Below are positions 1-5,577 of a stretch of 5,577 nucleotides of DNA, piece after piece (positions within the stretch are counted from its first letter, which is position 1; each line of letters opens with the position of its first letter). The notes under the pieces were generated by a model. The model was not told the origin of the DNA. It ran no database searches and saw nothing but the letters and a program-made list of their open reading frames with translations. The translations under genes and the position numbers were made by a program. This stretch comes from Alphaproteobacteria bacterium (GTDB lineage Bacteria; Pseudomonadota; Alphaproteobacteria; Rickettsiales; SXRF01): NCBI GenBank assembly GCA_019243895.1, contig JAFATP010000286.1, forward strand, positions 1-5,577. The letters are read 5' to 3'.

Positions 1-4
1 CTCC

Positions 5-9
5 AGGAG
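5..9 (+). promoter_or_regulatory. Shine-Dalgarno site of dgkA
   Basis: The bases AGGAG lie 7 nt before the ATG at 17. This is a strong, well-spaced ribosome binding site. It supports that ATG over the in-frame ATG five codons later. The 16 bases before the gene are too few to show its promoter. Confidence 0.75.
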
Positions 10-16
10 CAAGGCT

Positions 17-370
17 ATGATCAAGCGTCTGATGAATGCCTTGTTCTACTCGCTGAACGGGTTGCGCGCGGCGTGGCGGGACGAGCCGGCGTTCCGGCTG
101 GAATGCATTCTGGCCGCCGTTGCCATTCCCATGGCATGCATCGTTCCGGTCGGCGCCGCGGCGCGGGCGCTGCTGATCGGCAGCGTGTGGCTGGTGATGG
201 CGCTGGAGCTGGTGAACACCGCCATTGAGGCGATGGTCGACCTGGCGAGCCCGGAGCTTCATCCCCTGGCGAAAAAAGCCAAAGACGCAGGTAGCGCCGC
301 GGTGCTGCTGAGCTGCGTGGGAGCAGGATGCATCTGGGGCATCATTCTCTTTAACGCCTGGGTTTCTTGA
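17..370 (+). CDS. dgkA: Diacylglycerol kinase (DgkA family)
   Basis: This is a small integral inner-membrane kinase that phosphorylates diacylglycerol to phosphatidic acid with ATP. In Gram-negative bacteria it recycles diacylglycerol released when phospholipid head groups are moved onto periplasmic glucans or LPS. The 117-residue protein is close to the 122 residues of E. coli DgkA. The family signature ELVNTAIEAMVD spans residues 64-75 and is followed by AKDAGSAAVL at 88-97. By alignment, E23, E29, E64, N67, E71, K89 and D90 correspond to E. coli E28, E34, E69, N72, E76, K94 and D95, so the active-site set looks intact. Three membrane helices are visible, at about residues 31-46, 50-66 and 93-113, after an amphipathic N-terminus. 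The start is fixed by AGGAG at 5-9. galE follows after 58 bp in the same direction. Gram-positive relatives act on undecaprenol, but this sequence resembles the proteobacterial type. Confidence 0.95.
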   Translation: MIKRLMNALFYSLNGLRAAWRDEPAFRLECILAAVAIPMACIVPVGAAARALLIGSVWLVMALELVNTAIEAMVDLASPELHPLAKKAKDAGSAAVLLSCVGAGCIWGIILFNAWVS

Positions 371-395
371 CATTCCCCGGCGTTTCCCGTACCGT
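367..395 (+). promoter_or_regulatory. Candidate sigma-70-type promoter for galE
   Basis: A perfect TTGACA -35 box (367-372) overlaps the dgkA stop codon. After a 17-bp spacer comes TACCGT (390-395). This matches the -10 consensus TATAAT only at positions 1, 2 and 6, which are the most conserved ones. Transcription would begin near 402, leaving a leader of about 27 nt before galE. The -10 match is partial, so this is a candidate only; galE could equally be read through from dgkA. Confidence 0.35.
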
Positions 396-428
396 CGCGC
401 GGTTTAAAAACCCCGAGGGGCTAAGATA

Positions 429-1463
429 ATGCAGCCGGTTTTCGTCACAGGCGGGGCGGGGTATATCGGCAGCCATATCTGCAAGGCGTTGCGGCGGCAA
501 TCCTACCTTCCCGTCACGCTCGACAATCTTTCCCAGGGACACGCGGCGCTGGTGCGATGGGGCCCGCTGGAACAGGGCGACGTCAGAGATACCGCCTGGC
601 TGCGCGACATGCTGCGGCGTTACGCGCCGGGCGCCGTGATTCATTGCGCGGGGCTGATCAGCGTCAGCGAATCGACCAGCAACCCCGCGCTGTATTACAG
701 CCATAATGTGGGCGGTACGCTGTCGCTGCTGGATGCGATGGTGGCGGAAGGAACGAAGCCGCTGATTTTTTCCAGCTCCTGCGCTGTGCACGGCCAGCCG
801 GAGACCGTTCCTGTCCGCGAGGATGCGCCGTGCCGCCCGCTTTCGCCTTACGGGCGCAGTAAATGGATAGCGGAACAGGCGATTGCGGATTACGCCGCCG
901 CGTATGGAATCTCCTATGCGAATTTGCGTTATTTCAATGCGGCGGGCGCCGATCCGGACGGAGAAACGGGAGAGATGCATCAGCCGGAAACCCACGCCGT
1001 GCCGCTGGCAGTGGAGGCAGCGATACGGAACACGCCGTTTATGCTTTTCGGCACCGATTATCCCACCCCGGACGGCACCGCCATGCGCGATTATGTGCAT
1101 GTGAGCGACCTGGCGACGGCGCATGTAATGACCGTGCAGTATCTGCAGTCGGGCGGTGCCTCCTGCACCTTGAATATCGGTTCCGGCCAAGGAACGTCGG
1201 TGCGTCAGCTGATTGACGCGGTGGCGGGCATCGCCGGGCGAAAGTTGACGGTGCAGGAAAAGGCGCGGCGGCCGGGAGACCCGGCCATGCTGGTGGCGGA
1301 CCCGGCGCTGGCCCGCGCCACGCTGGGATTTTCTCCGGCGATTTCCGACATTCGCTCCATTGCTAAAACGGCCTGGCAATGGTACGCCGCCCTCGACGGA
1401 CACGCATTGCCGGAAGGCGCCCGCGCGCATGAGATGCACCGCTCCCACTATACAGCGACCTGA
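429..1463 (+). CDS. galE: UDP-glucose 4-epimerase family protein (GalE)
   Basis: This is an extended short-chain dehydrogenase that interconverts UDP-glucose and UDP-galactose in the cytosol using bound NAD. It supplies UDP-galactose for surface glycans. The 344 residues compare with 338 in E. coli GalE. The NAD-binding Rossmann motif GGAGYIGSH is at residues 8-16. The catalytic triad is present: S117 (in SSSCAVHG), Y141 and K145 (in YGRSK). RYFNAAGA at 167-174, TPDGTAMRDYVHV at 213-225 and RRPGDPAMLVAD at 280-291 are typical GalE substrate-domain blocks. The start is supported by GAGGGG at 415-420, 8 nt upstream, and by the first beta strand beginning immediately. Two details are unusual. 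H121 stands where most family members have Tyr. L288 aligns with E. coli Y299, the position linked to UDP-GlcNAc acceptance, so a broader specificity is possible. The next gene starts 20 bp later. Confidence 0.93.
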   Translation: MQPVFVTGGAGYIGSHICKALRRQSYLPVTLDNLSQGHAALVRWGPLEQGDVRDTAWLRDMLRRYAPGAVIHCAGLISVSESTSNPALYYSHNVGGTLSLLDAMVAEGTKPLIFSSSCAVHGQPETVPVREDAPCRPLSPYGRSKWIAEQAIADYAAAYGISYANLRYFNAAGADPDGETGEMHQPETHAVPLAVEAAIRNTPFMLFGTDYPTPDGTAMRDYVHVSDLATAHVMTVQYLQSGGASCTLNIGSGQGTSVRQLIDAVAGIAGRKLTVQEKARRPGDPAMLVADPALARATLGFSPAISDIRSIAKTAWQWYAALDGHALPEGARAHEMHRSHYTAT

Positions 1464-1483
1464 AACACAGGTAGAGTTGTTGC

Positions 1484-2941
1484 ATGCATATTGTCTGTAT
1501 AGGCGCCGGCCCGGCGGGACTGACGGCGGCGTATCAATTGACGAAAGCGGGCTGCCGCGTGACGGTGCTGGAGAAGGACCCCGTCTATGTCGGCGGCATT
1601 TCCCGCACCGTGCGCTATAAGGGATTCGGCTTCGATATCGGCGGCCACCGGTTTTTTTCCAAATCGCCGGAGATAGAGCAATTATGGGAGGAGATACTGG
1701 GAGACGATTTTTTGCAGCGTCCCAGGAAATCCCGCATCTATTACGGCGGAAAATTTTATCCGTATCCCCTGAAAGGGTGGCAGACGCTGCGGCAGATGGG
1801 CGCGGTGGCGTCTATCGCCTGCGTGCTTTCGTATCTGCGCGCCCGGCTCTCCCCCATTCCCGCGCCGCAGAACTTCGAGGACTGGGTGATCAATCATTTC
1901 GGACGGCGCCTGTATGGCATTTTCTTCAAAACCTACACCGAAAAAGTGTGGGGCATGGATTGCCGGGAAATTTCGGTGGACTGGGCGGCGCAGCGCATCA
2001 AGGGCCTTTCGCTTTCCTCCGCCATCCTCCACATGCTGCCGTTCAAGCGCCCGCAAAGCGGCAGCGGCGTGATCAAAACGCTAATTCACACCTTCCGTTA
2101 TCCCCGCCAGGGGCCCGGCATGATGTGGGAGAAAGCGGCGGCGCTGGTGCGGCGTCAGGGCGGCGAGGTGTTGCAGGGGGCGGAGGTGGAGCATCTCGTG
2201 CACCCTGCCGATGGGCAATGGGAAATCACCTATCGCGGCAAGGATTACCAAGCGTGCCGCATCACCGCCGACTATGTCATCGCCTCCCTGCCGCTGCGGG
2301 AGCTGGTGGCGATGATCGAGCCGCCGCTGCCGGAGGAGGCACGGCGCGCGGCGGGCGAATTGCGCTACCGGGATTTTTTGATCGTGGCGCTGGTGGTGCG
2401 CGATAAAAACGTGTTTGACGACAACTGGATTTATATTCATGACCCCGGCGTGAAAGTGGGGCGCATCCAGAATTTCAAGGCATGGTCGCCGGAGCTGGTG
2501 CCGGACCCGGCATTGAATTGCTACGGCATGGAATATTTCTGCTTTGAGGGCGACGGGTTGTGGAACAGTCCCGACCAGCAGCTGATCGAGCTGGCGCGCA
2601 GCGAATTGATCCGCCTGAAGCTGGCGGATGGCGGCGATATCGTGGACGGAACGGTGGTGCGCCAGGCCAAGGCCTATCCCGTGTATGACCAGGGCTATGC
2701 CGAGCGCGTGAAAATTATCCGCAGGGCGCTGGAGCGGCACTGTCCGCGCCTTTACCCGGTGGGCCGCGCCGGCATGCATAAATACAATAACCAGGATCAT
2801 GCCATGATGACGGCGATGCTGGCGGCGCGCAACATCCTCGCCGGCGAGGAGATTTACGATGTGTGGAACGTCAATCAAGACGCGGAATATCATGAGGAAG
2901 CAAGCGGGGCGGTGCGTGCCGTGCCGCAGCGCGCGGCATGA
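1484..2941 (+). CDS. NAD(P)/FAD-dependent oxidoreductase, UGM/protoporphyrinogen-oxidase-like
   Basis: This is a 485-residue flavoprotein of the amine-oxidase superfamily. The FAD-binding Rossmann motif GAGPAG is at residues 7-12, with E30 ending the second strand, then VGGISRT at 36-42 and FDIGGHRFFSK at 50-60. Family blocks follow: PRKSRIYYGGKFYPYPL at 80-96, TYTEKVWG at 150-157, DWAAQRIKGLSL at 166-177 and PRQGPGMMWE at 207-216. The C-terminal FAD-binding block GRAGMHKYNNQDHA is at 427-440. A hydrophobic helix around 105-118 may be a substrate or membrane contact. This conserved family is often found near glycosyltransferase and polysaccharide genes, but its reaction is not firmly known to me. 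Relatives are labelled UDP-galactopyranose mutase-like or protoporphyrinogen oxidase-like. The protein is about 100 residues longer than true Glf, and its N-terminus reads GGISR rather than the GGN of Glf. Co-transcription with galE suggests work on a sugar nucleotide or glycan precursor, which is inference. A weak GGTAGAG at 1470-1476 precedes the ATG. Heme synthesis is not supported by the neighbours. Confidence 0.85.
   Translation: MHIVCIGAGPAGLTAAYQLTKAGCRVTVLEKDPVYVGGISRTVRYKGFGFDIGGHRFFSKSPEIEQLWEEILGDDFLQRPRKSRIYYGGKFYPYPLKGWQTLRQMGAVASIACVLSYLRARLSPIPAPQNFEDWVINHFGRRLYGIFFKTYTEKVWGMDCREISVDWAAQRIKGLSLSSAILHMLPFKRPQSGSGVIKTLIHTFRYPRQGPGMMWEKAAALVRRQGGEVLQGAEVEHLVHPADGQWEITYRGKDYQACRITADYVIASLPLRELVAMIEPPLPEEARRAAGELRYRDFLIVALVVRDKNVFDDNWIYIHDPGVKVGRIQNFKAWSPELVPDPALNCYGMEYFCFEGDGLWNSPDQQLIELARSELIRLKLADGGDIVDGTVVRQAKAYPVYDQGYAERVKIIRRALERHCPRLYPVGRAGMHKYNNQDHAMMTAMLAARNILAGEEIYDVWNVNQDAEYHEEASGAVRAVPQRAA
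2920..2940. terminator. Hairpin at the convergent gene ends, possible shared terminator
   Basis: TGCCGC (2922-2927) and GCGGCA (2933-2938) pair perfectly around the 5-nt loop AGCGC. One G-T and one C-G pair extend the stem to 8 bp over 2920-2940. The hairpin overlaps the last codons and stop of the flavoprotein gene. It lies 17 nt beyond the stop of the minus-strand gene. No T-tract follows on either strand, so it is not a classical intrinsic terminator. In GC-rich coding DNA such a stem can also arise by chance. Confidence 0.35.
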
Positions 2942-2956
2942 TTGCCTCTCCTCGTG

Positions 2957-4273
2957 CTAAAGCTGCCCCATGTAAACGGCCAGCGACAATAGGATCATCG
3001 CGGCGCCGATAATCCATCCCGCCGTGACAAACCACCGCTGCCGCGATTCTTTCGCCCATTGCAGATGATAGCCGAAAAGCGCAATCAGGGGAATGACGGC
3101 AAAATAGATGTAACGGAAATCGGCGGAGCACGGCGCCGGGATATGCCAGCGGTTATACATCAGGCCAGCCACCGCGCTTGTCGCCAGCGCAAGGCACGGC
3201 AGCGCGGTTTCAACGCGCGCGTCAGAGTAAAATATGGGCGGGAGAGCCACGCAGGCGATGAAGCCTGTCAACGCCACCGTGAGCCAGAACGCCAGATGCC
3301 GCTGCTTGAAAGGGAACTCGCCGAACAGCGAGCTCTTAAAAAGCACCACCCAGAAATTTCTGCGCCCGGACTGATCCTCTCCCGGCAAATAAAACGGTGT
3401 GCGGAAGTATTTTTCCGCGTCCAGCCGCGTGAAATCATGCATTTCATTGGACAGCAGAAGCCAGGATTCGCTCAGCAGATGATCCTTATTGCTAACGATC
3501 AAATCCAGTGGCTTATGCTCAACCAGGCGCATATAGGCGGGCCGCCCCAGATTAACGCCGAACGCGACCACCAGGAAAATCAGCGCCAAAGCGAAACGCC
3601 ACCGCATGAAATATTGCGGCGAAACGGTGCTTCGGCGCAGGTGGAAGCCGATGATGAAGGCGATTGGCGGCAGCAGAACGAAGATATTGCTGCGGGTGAT
3701 AATGCCGATTCCCGTGATGAGCAAGCATGCCGTCAGCGTTTCGGGCTTCCGCTCGCGGTGCCAGCGCACCAGATAATAAAAAGAGGCGGCAGCCAGCGCA
3801 TAAAGTAAAACATCGCTGTCAATGCGGGCGGCGAGCATGATGCCGGCGGGCCATGCCGCCAGCATGCCGGCCGTCAGCAGATAAAGCGGCCGGTCCTTGA
3901 CGAAAAGCCGCAGCGTTGCCGTGCCGTATAAAAGAAACGCCGTAAAACAGATGAGCGAAAACCCGCGTATGAAGGGGATCGGGTCGGCGCTTTGGTGCAC
4001 CAGGCGGTAAAGCATGCCCGTCAGCAGATAATATAACGGCGGATGATACATCACCCAGCCGGCATCCGGCCGCGGCAGGCGCAGGTTGAATGCAACGAAC
4101 CGGATATAGTTGAGATGCGCCCAGGCATCATTCGAAAACGCGAACGCGCCGATATGCGCCGCCCATCTCACGTAAACGAACAGGGCCGCGCCGATGATGG
4201 CCAGCGTGGAAAAGTCCATGCGGGAAGCGGCCGCCAGGTATTTTGGAGGGTGAAAGGGCGCGGGAAGCGGCAT
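2957..4273 (-). CDS. GT-C-type membrane glycosyltransferase, tandem paralogue 1
   Basis: This 438-residue polytopic protein has about 12 membrane segments, near residues 22-37, 77-93, 104-122, 128-148, 153-169, 178-192, 196-212, 226-244, 327-349, 355-371, 386-403 and 414-435. The architecture is that of GT-C transferases (the PMT/ArnT-like group), which use polyprenyl-phosphate sugars outside the cytoplasmic membrane. Helix 1 is followed by a loop carrying SNDAWAH (47-53), where GT-C enzymes place a catalytic acid (here D49). HPPLYYLL at 77-84 is also typical of such proteins. A hydrophilic loop at about 245-326 contains GEDQSGRRNFWV (298-309) and KSSLFGEF (313-320). Donor and acceptor cannot be read from the sequence. 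The ATG at 4273 has an in-frame stop four codons upstream and no clear Shine-Dalgarno. ATG 4219 (M19) is an alternative start, but it drops the basic residues before helix 1. The protein is about 63% identical, without gaps, to the next gene upstream. Its stop lies 15 bp from the convergent flavoprotein gene. Confidence 0.8.
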   Translation of the reverse strand: MPLPAPFHPPKYLAAASRMDFSTLAIIGAALFVYVRWAAHIGAFAFSNDAWAHLNYIRFVAFNLRLPRPDAGWVMYHPPLYYLLTGMLYRLVHQSADPIPFIRGFSLICFTAFLLYGTATLRLFVKDRPLYLLTAGMLAAWPAGIMLAARIDSDVLLYALAAASFYYLVRWHRERKPETLTACLLITGIGIITRSNIFVLLPPIAFIIGFHLRRSTVSPQYFMRWRFALALIFLVVAFGVNLGRPAYMRLVEHKPLDLIVSNKDHLLSESWLLLSNEMHDFTRLDAEKYFRTPFYLPGEDQSGRRNFWVVLFKSSLFGEFPFKQRHLAFWLTVALTGFIACVALPPIFYSDARVETALPCLALATSAVAGLMYNRWHIPAPCSADFRYIYFAVIPLIALFGYHLQWAKESRQRWFVTAGWIIGAAMILLSLAVYMGQL

Positions 4274-4361
4274 GACGAAACGAGGTTAGCAGCCCCGGGC
4301 CTCATTGATCCAATTGTTTTTGCCGCGGCGCGGGCGCGCGGCGCACCGATTTTTCATAGCT
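4274..4361. other. Intergenic spacer between the two paralogues, with GC-rich inverted repeat
   Basis: This 88-bp gap holds an inverted repeat, GCCGCG (4322-4327) and CGCGGC (4337-4342), with a 9-nt loop. On the plus strand a run of five T (4350-4354) follows 7 nt later. On the minus strand, the direction of the flanking genes, the stem is followed by A residues, so it is not an intrinsic terminator for them. I see no convincing promoter or ribosome binding site for the downstream gene, so co-transcription is the simplest reading. Confidence 0.4.
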
Positions 4362-5577
4362 TCAGTGGGGAAGAATGTCTTTATCCCAGAACTCGCCTAT
4401 ATACACGCCTAGCGATAATAGAATCATTGCGGTAGCGATAATCCACCCTGCGGCCAAAAACCAGAACTGCCGGGATTCTTTCATCCATTGCAGATGATAG
4501 CCGAAGAGCGCAATCAAAGGAATGATTGTAAAATAGATATAACGGAAATCAGCGGAGGGAGACACGGGCACATGCCAGCGGTTATACATCAGGCCTGCCA
4601 CGGCGCTTGCAATGACGACAACGCAGGGAAAAGCCGCCATAAAGCGCGCAGGCGTGTAAAATATGGGCGGCAGCGCCATGAACGCCACGAAGCCGAGTAA
4701 TGCCACTGTGAGGCCAAAGGCGAGGTGAGCCTGCCGGAAACTGAATTCGCCGAAAAGCGAACTTTTTAACAGTGTAACCCAGAAGTTCTGGCGGCCGGAA
4801 CGGTCTTCACCAACGGAAAAAAAGGGTGTATTAAAATATGTTTCGGTGGCGAAACGGGTGAAATTGCGCGGGGCGTTGCTCACACGAAGCCCTTGGTGCC
4901 CCATCATGGCATCCCTGTTGCCGACGACCAAGTCCTGTTGTTTATGCTCCGCCAAGCGCAAATAAATCGGCCGTCCCATGTTGATGCCCAGGGTCATGAT
5001 CAGCAATATCAACGTCAAGGCGAAACAGCGCCTTGCGAAATATCCCGGGGCAACGGTGCGCCGAAGCAGATGGAACCCGGCGGCGATGGCGACGGATATG
5101 AGCAGGATGAACGCGTTGCTGCGCGTGATAACGGCAAAGCCGGCGGCAATAAGACATGCCGCTAACATCTCCCGCTCTTGTTTCCGATGCCATTGCACCA
5201 GGTAATAAAAAGACGCGGCGGCCAGCGGGTAAAGCAGCGCGGCGCTATCGATGCGCGCGGCGGACATAACGCCCGAGGGCCATGCCGCCAGCATGCCCGA
5301 CGCCAGCAGATACAATGCGCGGTCTGTGATGAATAGGCGAAGCGTCGCCGCGCCGCATAAAAGGAATATCAGGTGGCATACCAGCGAAAAGGCGCGTAAA
5401 ACGGGGATGGCATCGGTGTATGGATGGGCCAAGCGGTAAAGGATGCCCGTCAGCAGATAATATAACGGGGGATGATACGCCAACCAGTCCTGGTCGGCGC
5501 GCGGAATGCGCAGGTGCAACGCGACATATTCAATATACCGGATGTGCGACGGGGCATCATTTGAATACTGATCCGGC
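4362..5577 (-). CDS. GT-C-type membrane glycosyltransferase, tandem paralogue 2 (5' end cut by window)
   Basis: This is a second polytopic GT-C-like protein, incomplete at its N-terminus. About 404 codons are visible. The TTG at 5519 could be taken for a start, but the frame stays open to the edge at 5577. The 19 codons beyond the TTG include SNDA and HIRYIEYVA, which align with residues 47-61 of paralogue 1, so the TTG is an internal Leu. Judging by paralogue 1, about 42 residues holding the first membrane helix lie outside the window. The shared landmarks are the SND acid loop (codons near 5550-5563), HPPLYYLL, ITRSN, GEDRSGRQNFWV and KSSLFGEF, GLMYNRWH and SADFRYIYF. All align without gaps to paralogue 1. 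The C-terminus runs eight residues further (WDKDILPH). The inferred role is transfer of a lipid-linked sugar on the periplasmic face. Substrate is unknown. The gene lies 88 bp upstream of paralogue 1 and is probably in the same operon. Confidence 0.8.
   Translation of the reverse strand, partial: PDQYSNDAPSHIRYIEYVALHLRIPRADQDWLAYHPPLYYLLTGILYRLAHPYTDAIPVLRAFSLVCHLIFLLCGAATLRLFITDRALYLLASGMLAAWPSGVMSAARIDSAALLYPLAAASFYYLVQWHRKQEREMLAACLIAAGFAVITRSNAFILLISVAIAAGFHLLRRTVAPGYFARRCFALTLILLIMTLGINMGRPIYLRLAEHKQQDLVVGNRDAMMGHQGLRVSNAPRNFTRFATETYFNTPFFSVGEDRSGRQNFWVTLLKSSLFGEFSFRQAHLAFGLTVALLGFVAFMALPPIFYTPARFMAAFPCVVVIASAVAGLMYNRWHVPVSPSADFRYIYFTIIPLIALFGYHLQWMKESRQFWFLAAGWIIATAMILLSLGVYIGEFWDKDILPH
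5443..5468. repeat. 26-bp perfect direct repeat shared by the paralogues (copy at 4014-4039)
   Basis: The same 26 bases occur at 4014-4039 and 5443-5468 inside the two membrane-protein genes, encoding the YYLLTG region near the second helix. Another 20-bp identity lies at 3849-3868 and 5278-5297. These are the longest visible identical tracts of a diverged tandem duplication. They are not a mobile-element or regulatory repeat. Confidence 0.8.

Noticed and set aside
401..412. Small palindrome GGTTTAAAAACC before galE
   Set aside because: The 5-bp arms and 2-nt gap are too small to call an operator, and there is no second copy in the window.
351..1448. Long open frame of 365 codons opposite galE
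   Set aside because: Its product is Arg/His-rich with no recognisable motif. It lies fully antisense to a convincing galE. Long antisense frames are expected in GC-rich coding DNA.
1684..2406. 240-codon alternative frame inside the flavoprotein gene
   Set aside because: It is rich in Gly, Ala and Arg without motifs. It lies in another frame of a clear FAD enzyme.
2081..2893. 270-codon open frame opposite the flavoprotein gene
   Set aside because: It has low-complexity His/Arg-rich composition and no domain, and it mirrors a well-supported gene.
1484..2941. Calling the flavoprotein Glf (UDP-galactopyranose mutase) or HemY
   Set aside because: Length and N-terminal motifs do not match true Glf, and no heme genes are nearby. 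Only superfamily membership is supported.
3059..3808. Plus-strand open frame opposite paralogue 1, with a similar start opposite paralogue 2 (4488-4700)
   Set aside because: The two antisense products look alike at their N-termini, which could suggest a conserved gene. The likeness follows from the similarity of the opposite-strand genes, and the second copy stops after 70 codons.

Overview
The window is a conventional, densely coded stretch from a Gram-negative bacterium, most likely a proteobacterium. This rests on a proteobacterial-type DgkA diacylglycerol kinase, Shine-Dalgarno-led genes, and GC-rich sequence with G/C-ending codons. No finer placement is justified. There are no RNA genes, mobile elements or CRISPR arrays that I can support.

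Plus strand, 17-2941: three genes run in the same direction. They are dgkA (diacylglycerol kinase), galE (UDP-glucose 4-epimerase family, 58 bp after dgkA) and a flavoprotein of the amine-oxidase/protoporphyrinogen-oxidase/UDP-galactopyranose-mutase-like class (20 bp after galE). A candidate promoter with a perfect TTGACA box overlaps the dgkA stop codon and could drive galE and the flavoprotein separately. The last two genes look like a sugar-nucleotide or glycan-precursor pair.

Minus strand, 2957-5577: two tandem paralogous polytopic membrane proteins of GT-C glycosyltransferase type converge on the plus-strand genes. The upstream copy is cut by the right edge of the window. The two align without gaps over about 396 residues, with about 63% identity by hand count, so this is a tandem duplication followed by divergence. 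They are separated by 88 bp and are probably co-transcribed. The convergent stop codons are only 15 bp apart, and the only terminator candidate there is a hairpin overlapping the end of the flavoprotein gene.

Working model (inference): GalE and the flavoenzyme prepare a modified sugar precursor. The two GT-C proteins transfer lipid-carrier-linked sugars on the periplasmic side of the inner membrane onto a surface glycan or lipid. DgkA recycles diacylglycerol left by envelope modification. I see no clear evidence of a wholly new system. The most interesting element is the pair of diverging GT-C paralogues beside an uncharacterised flavoenzyme.
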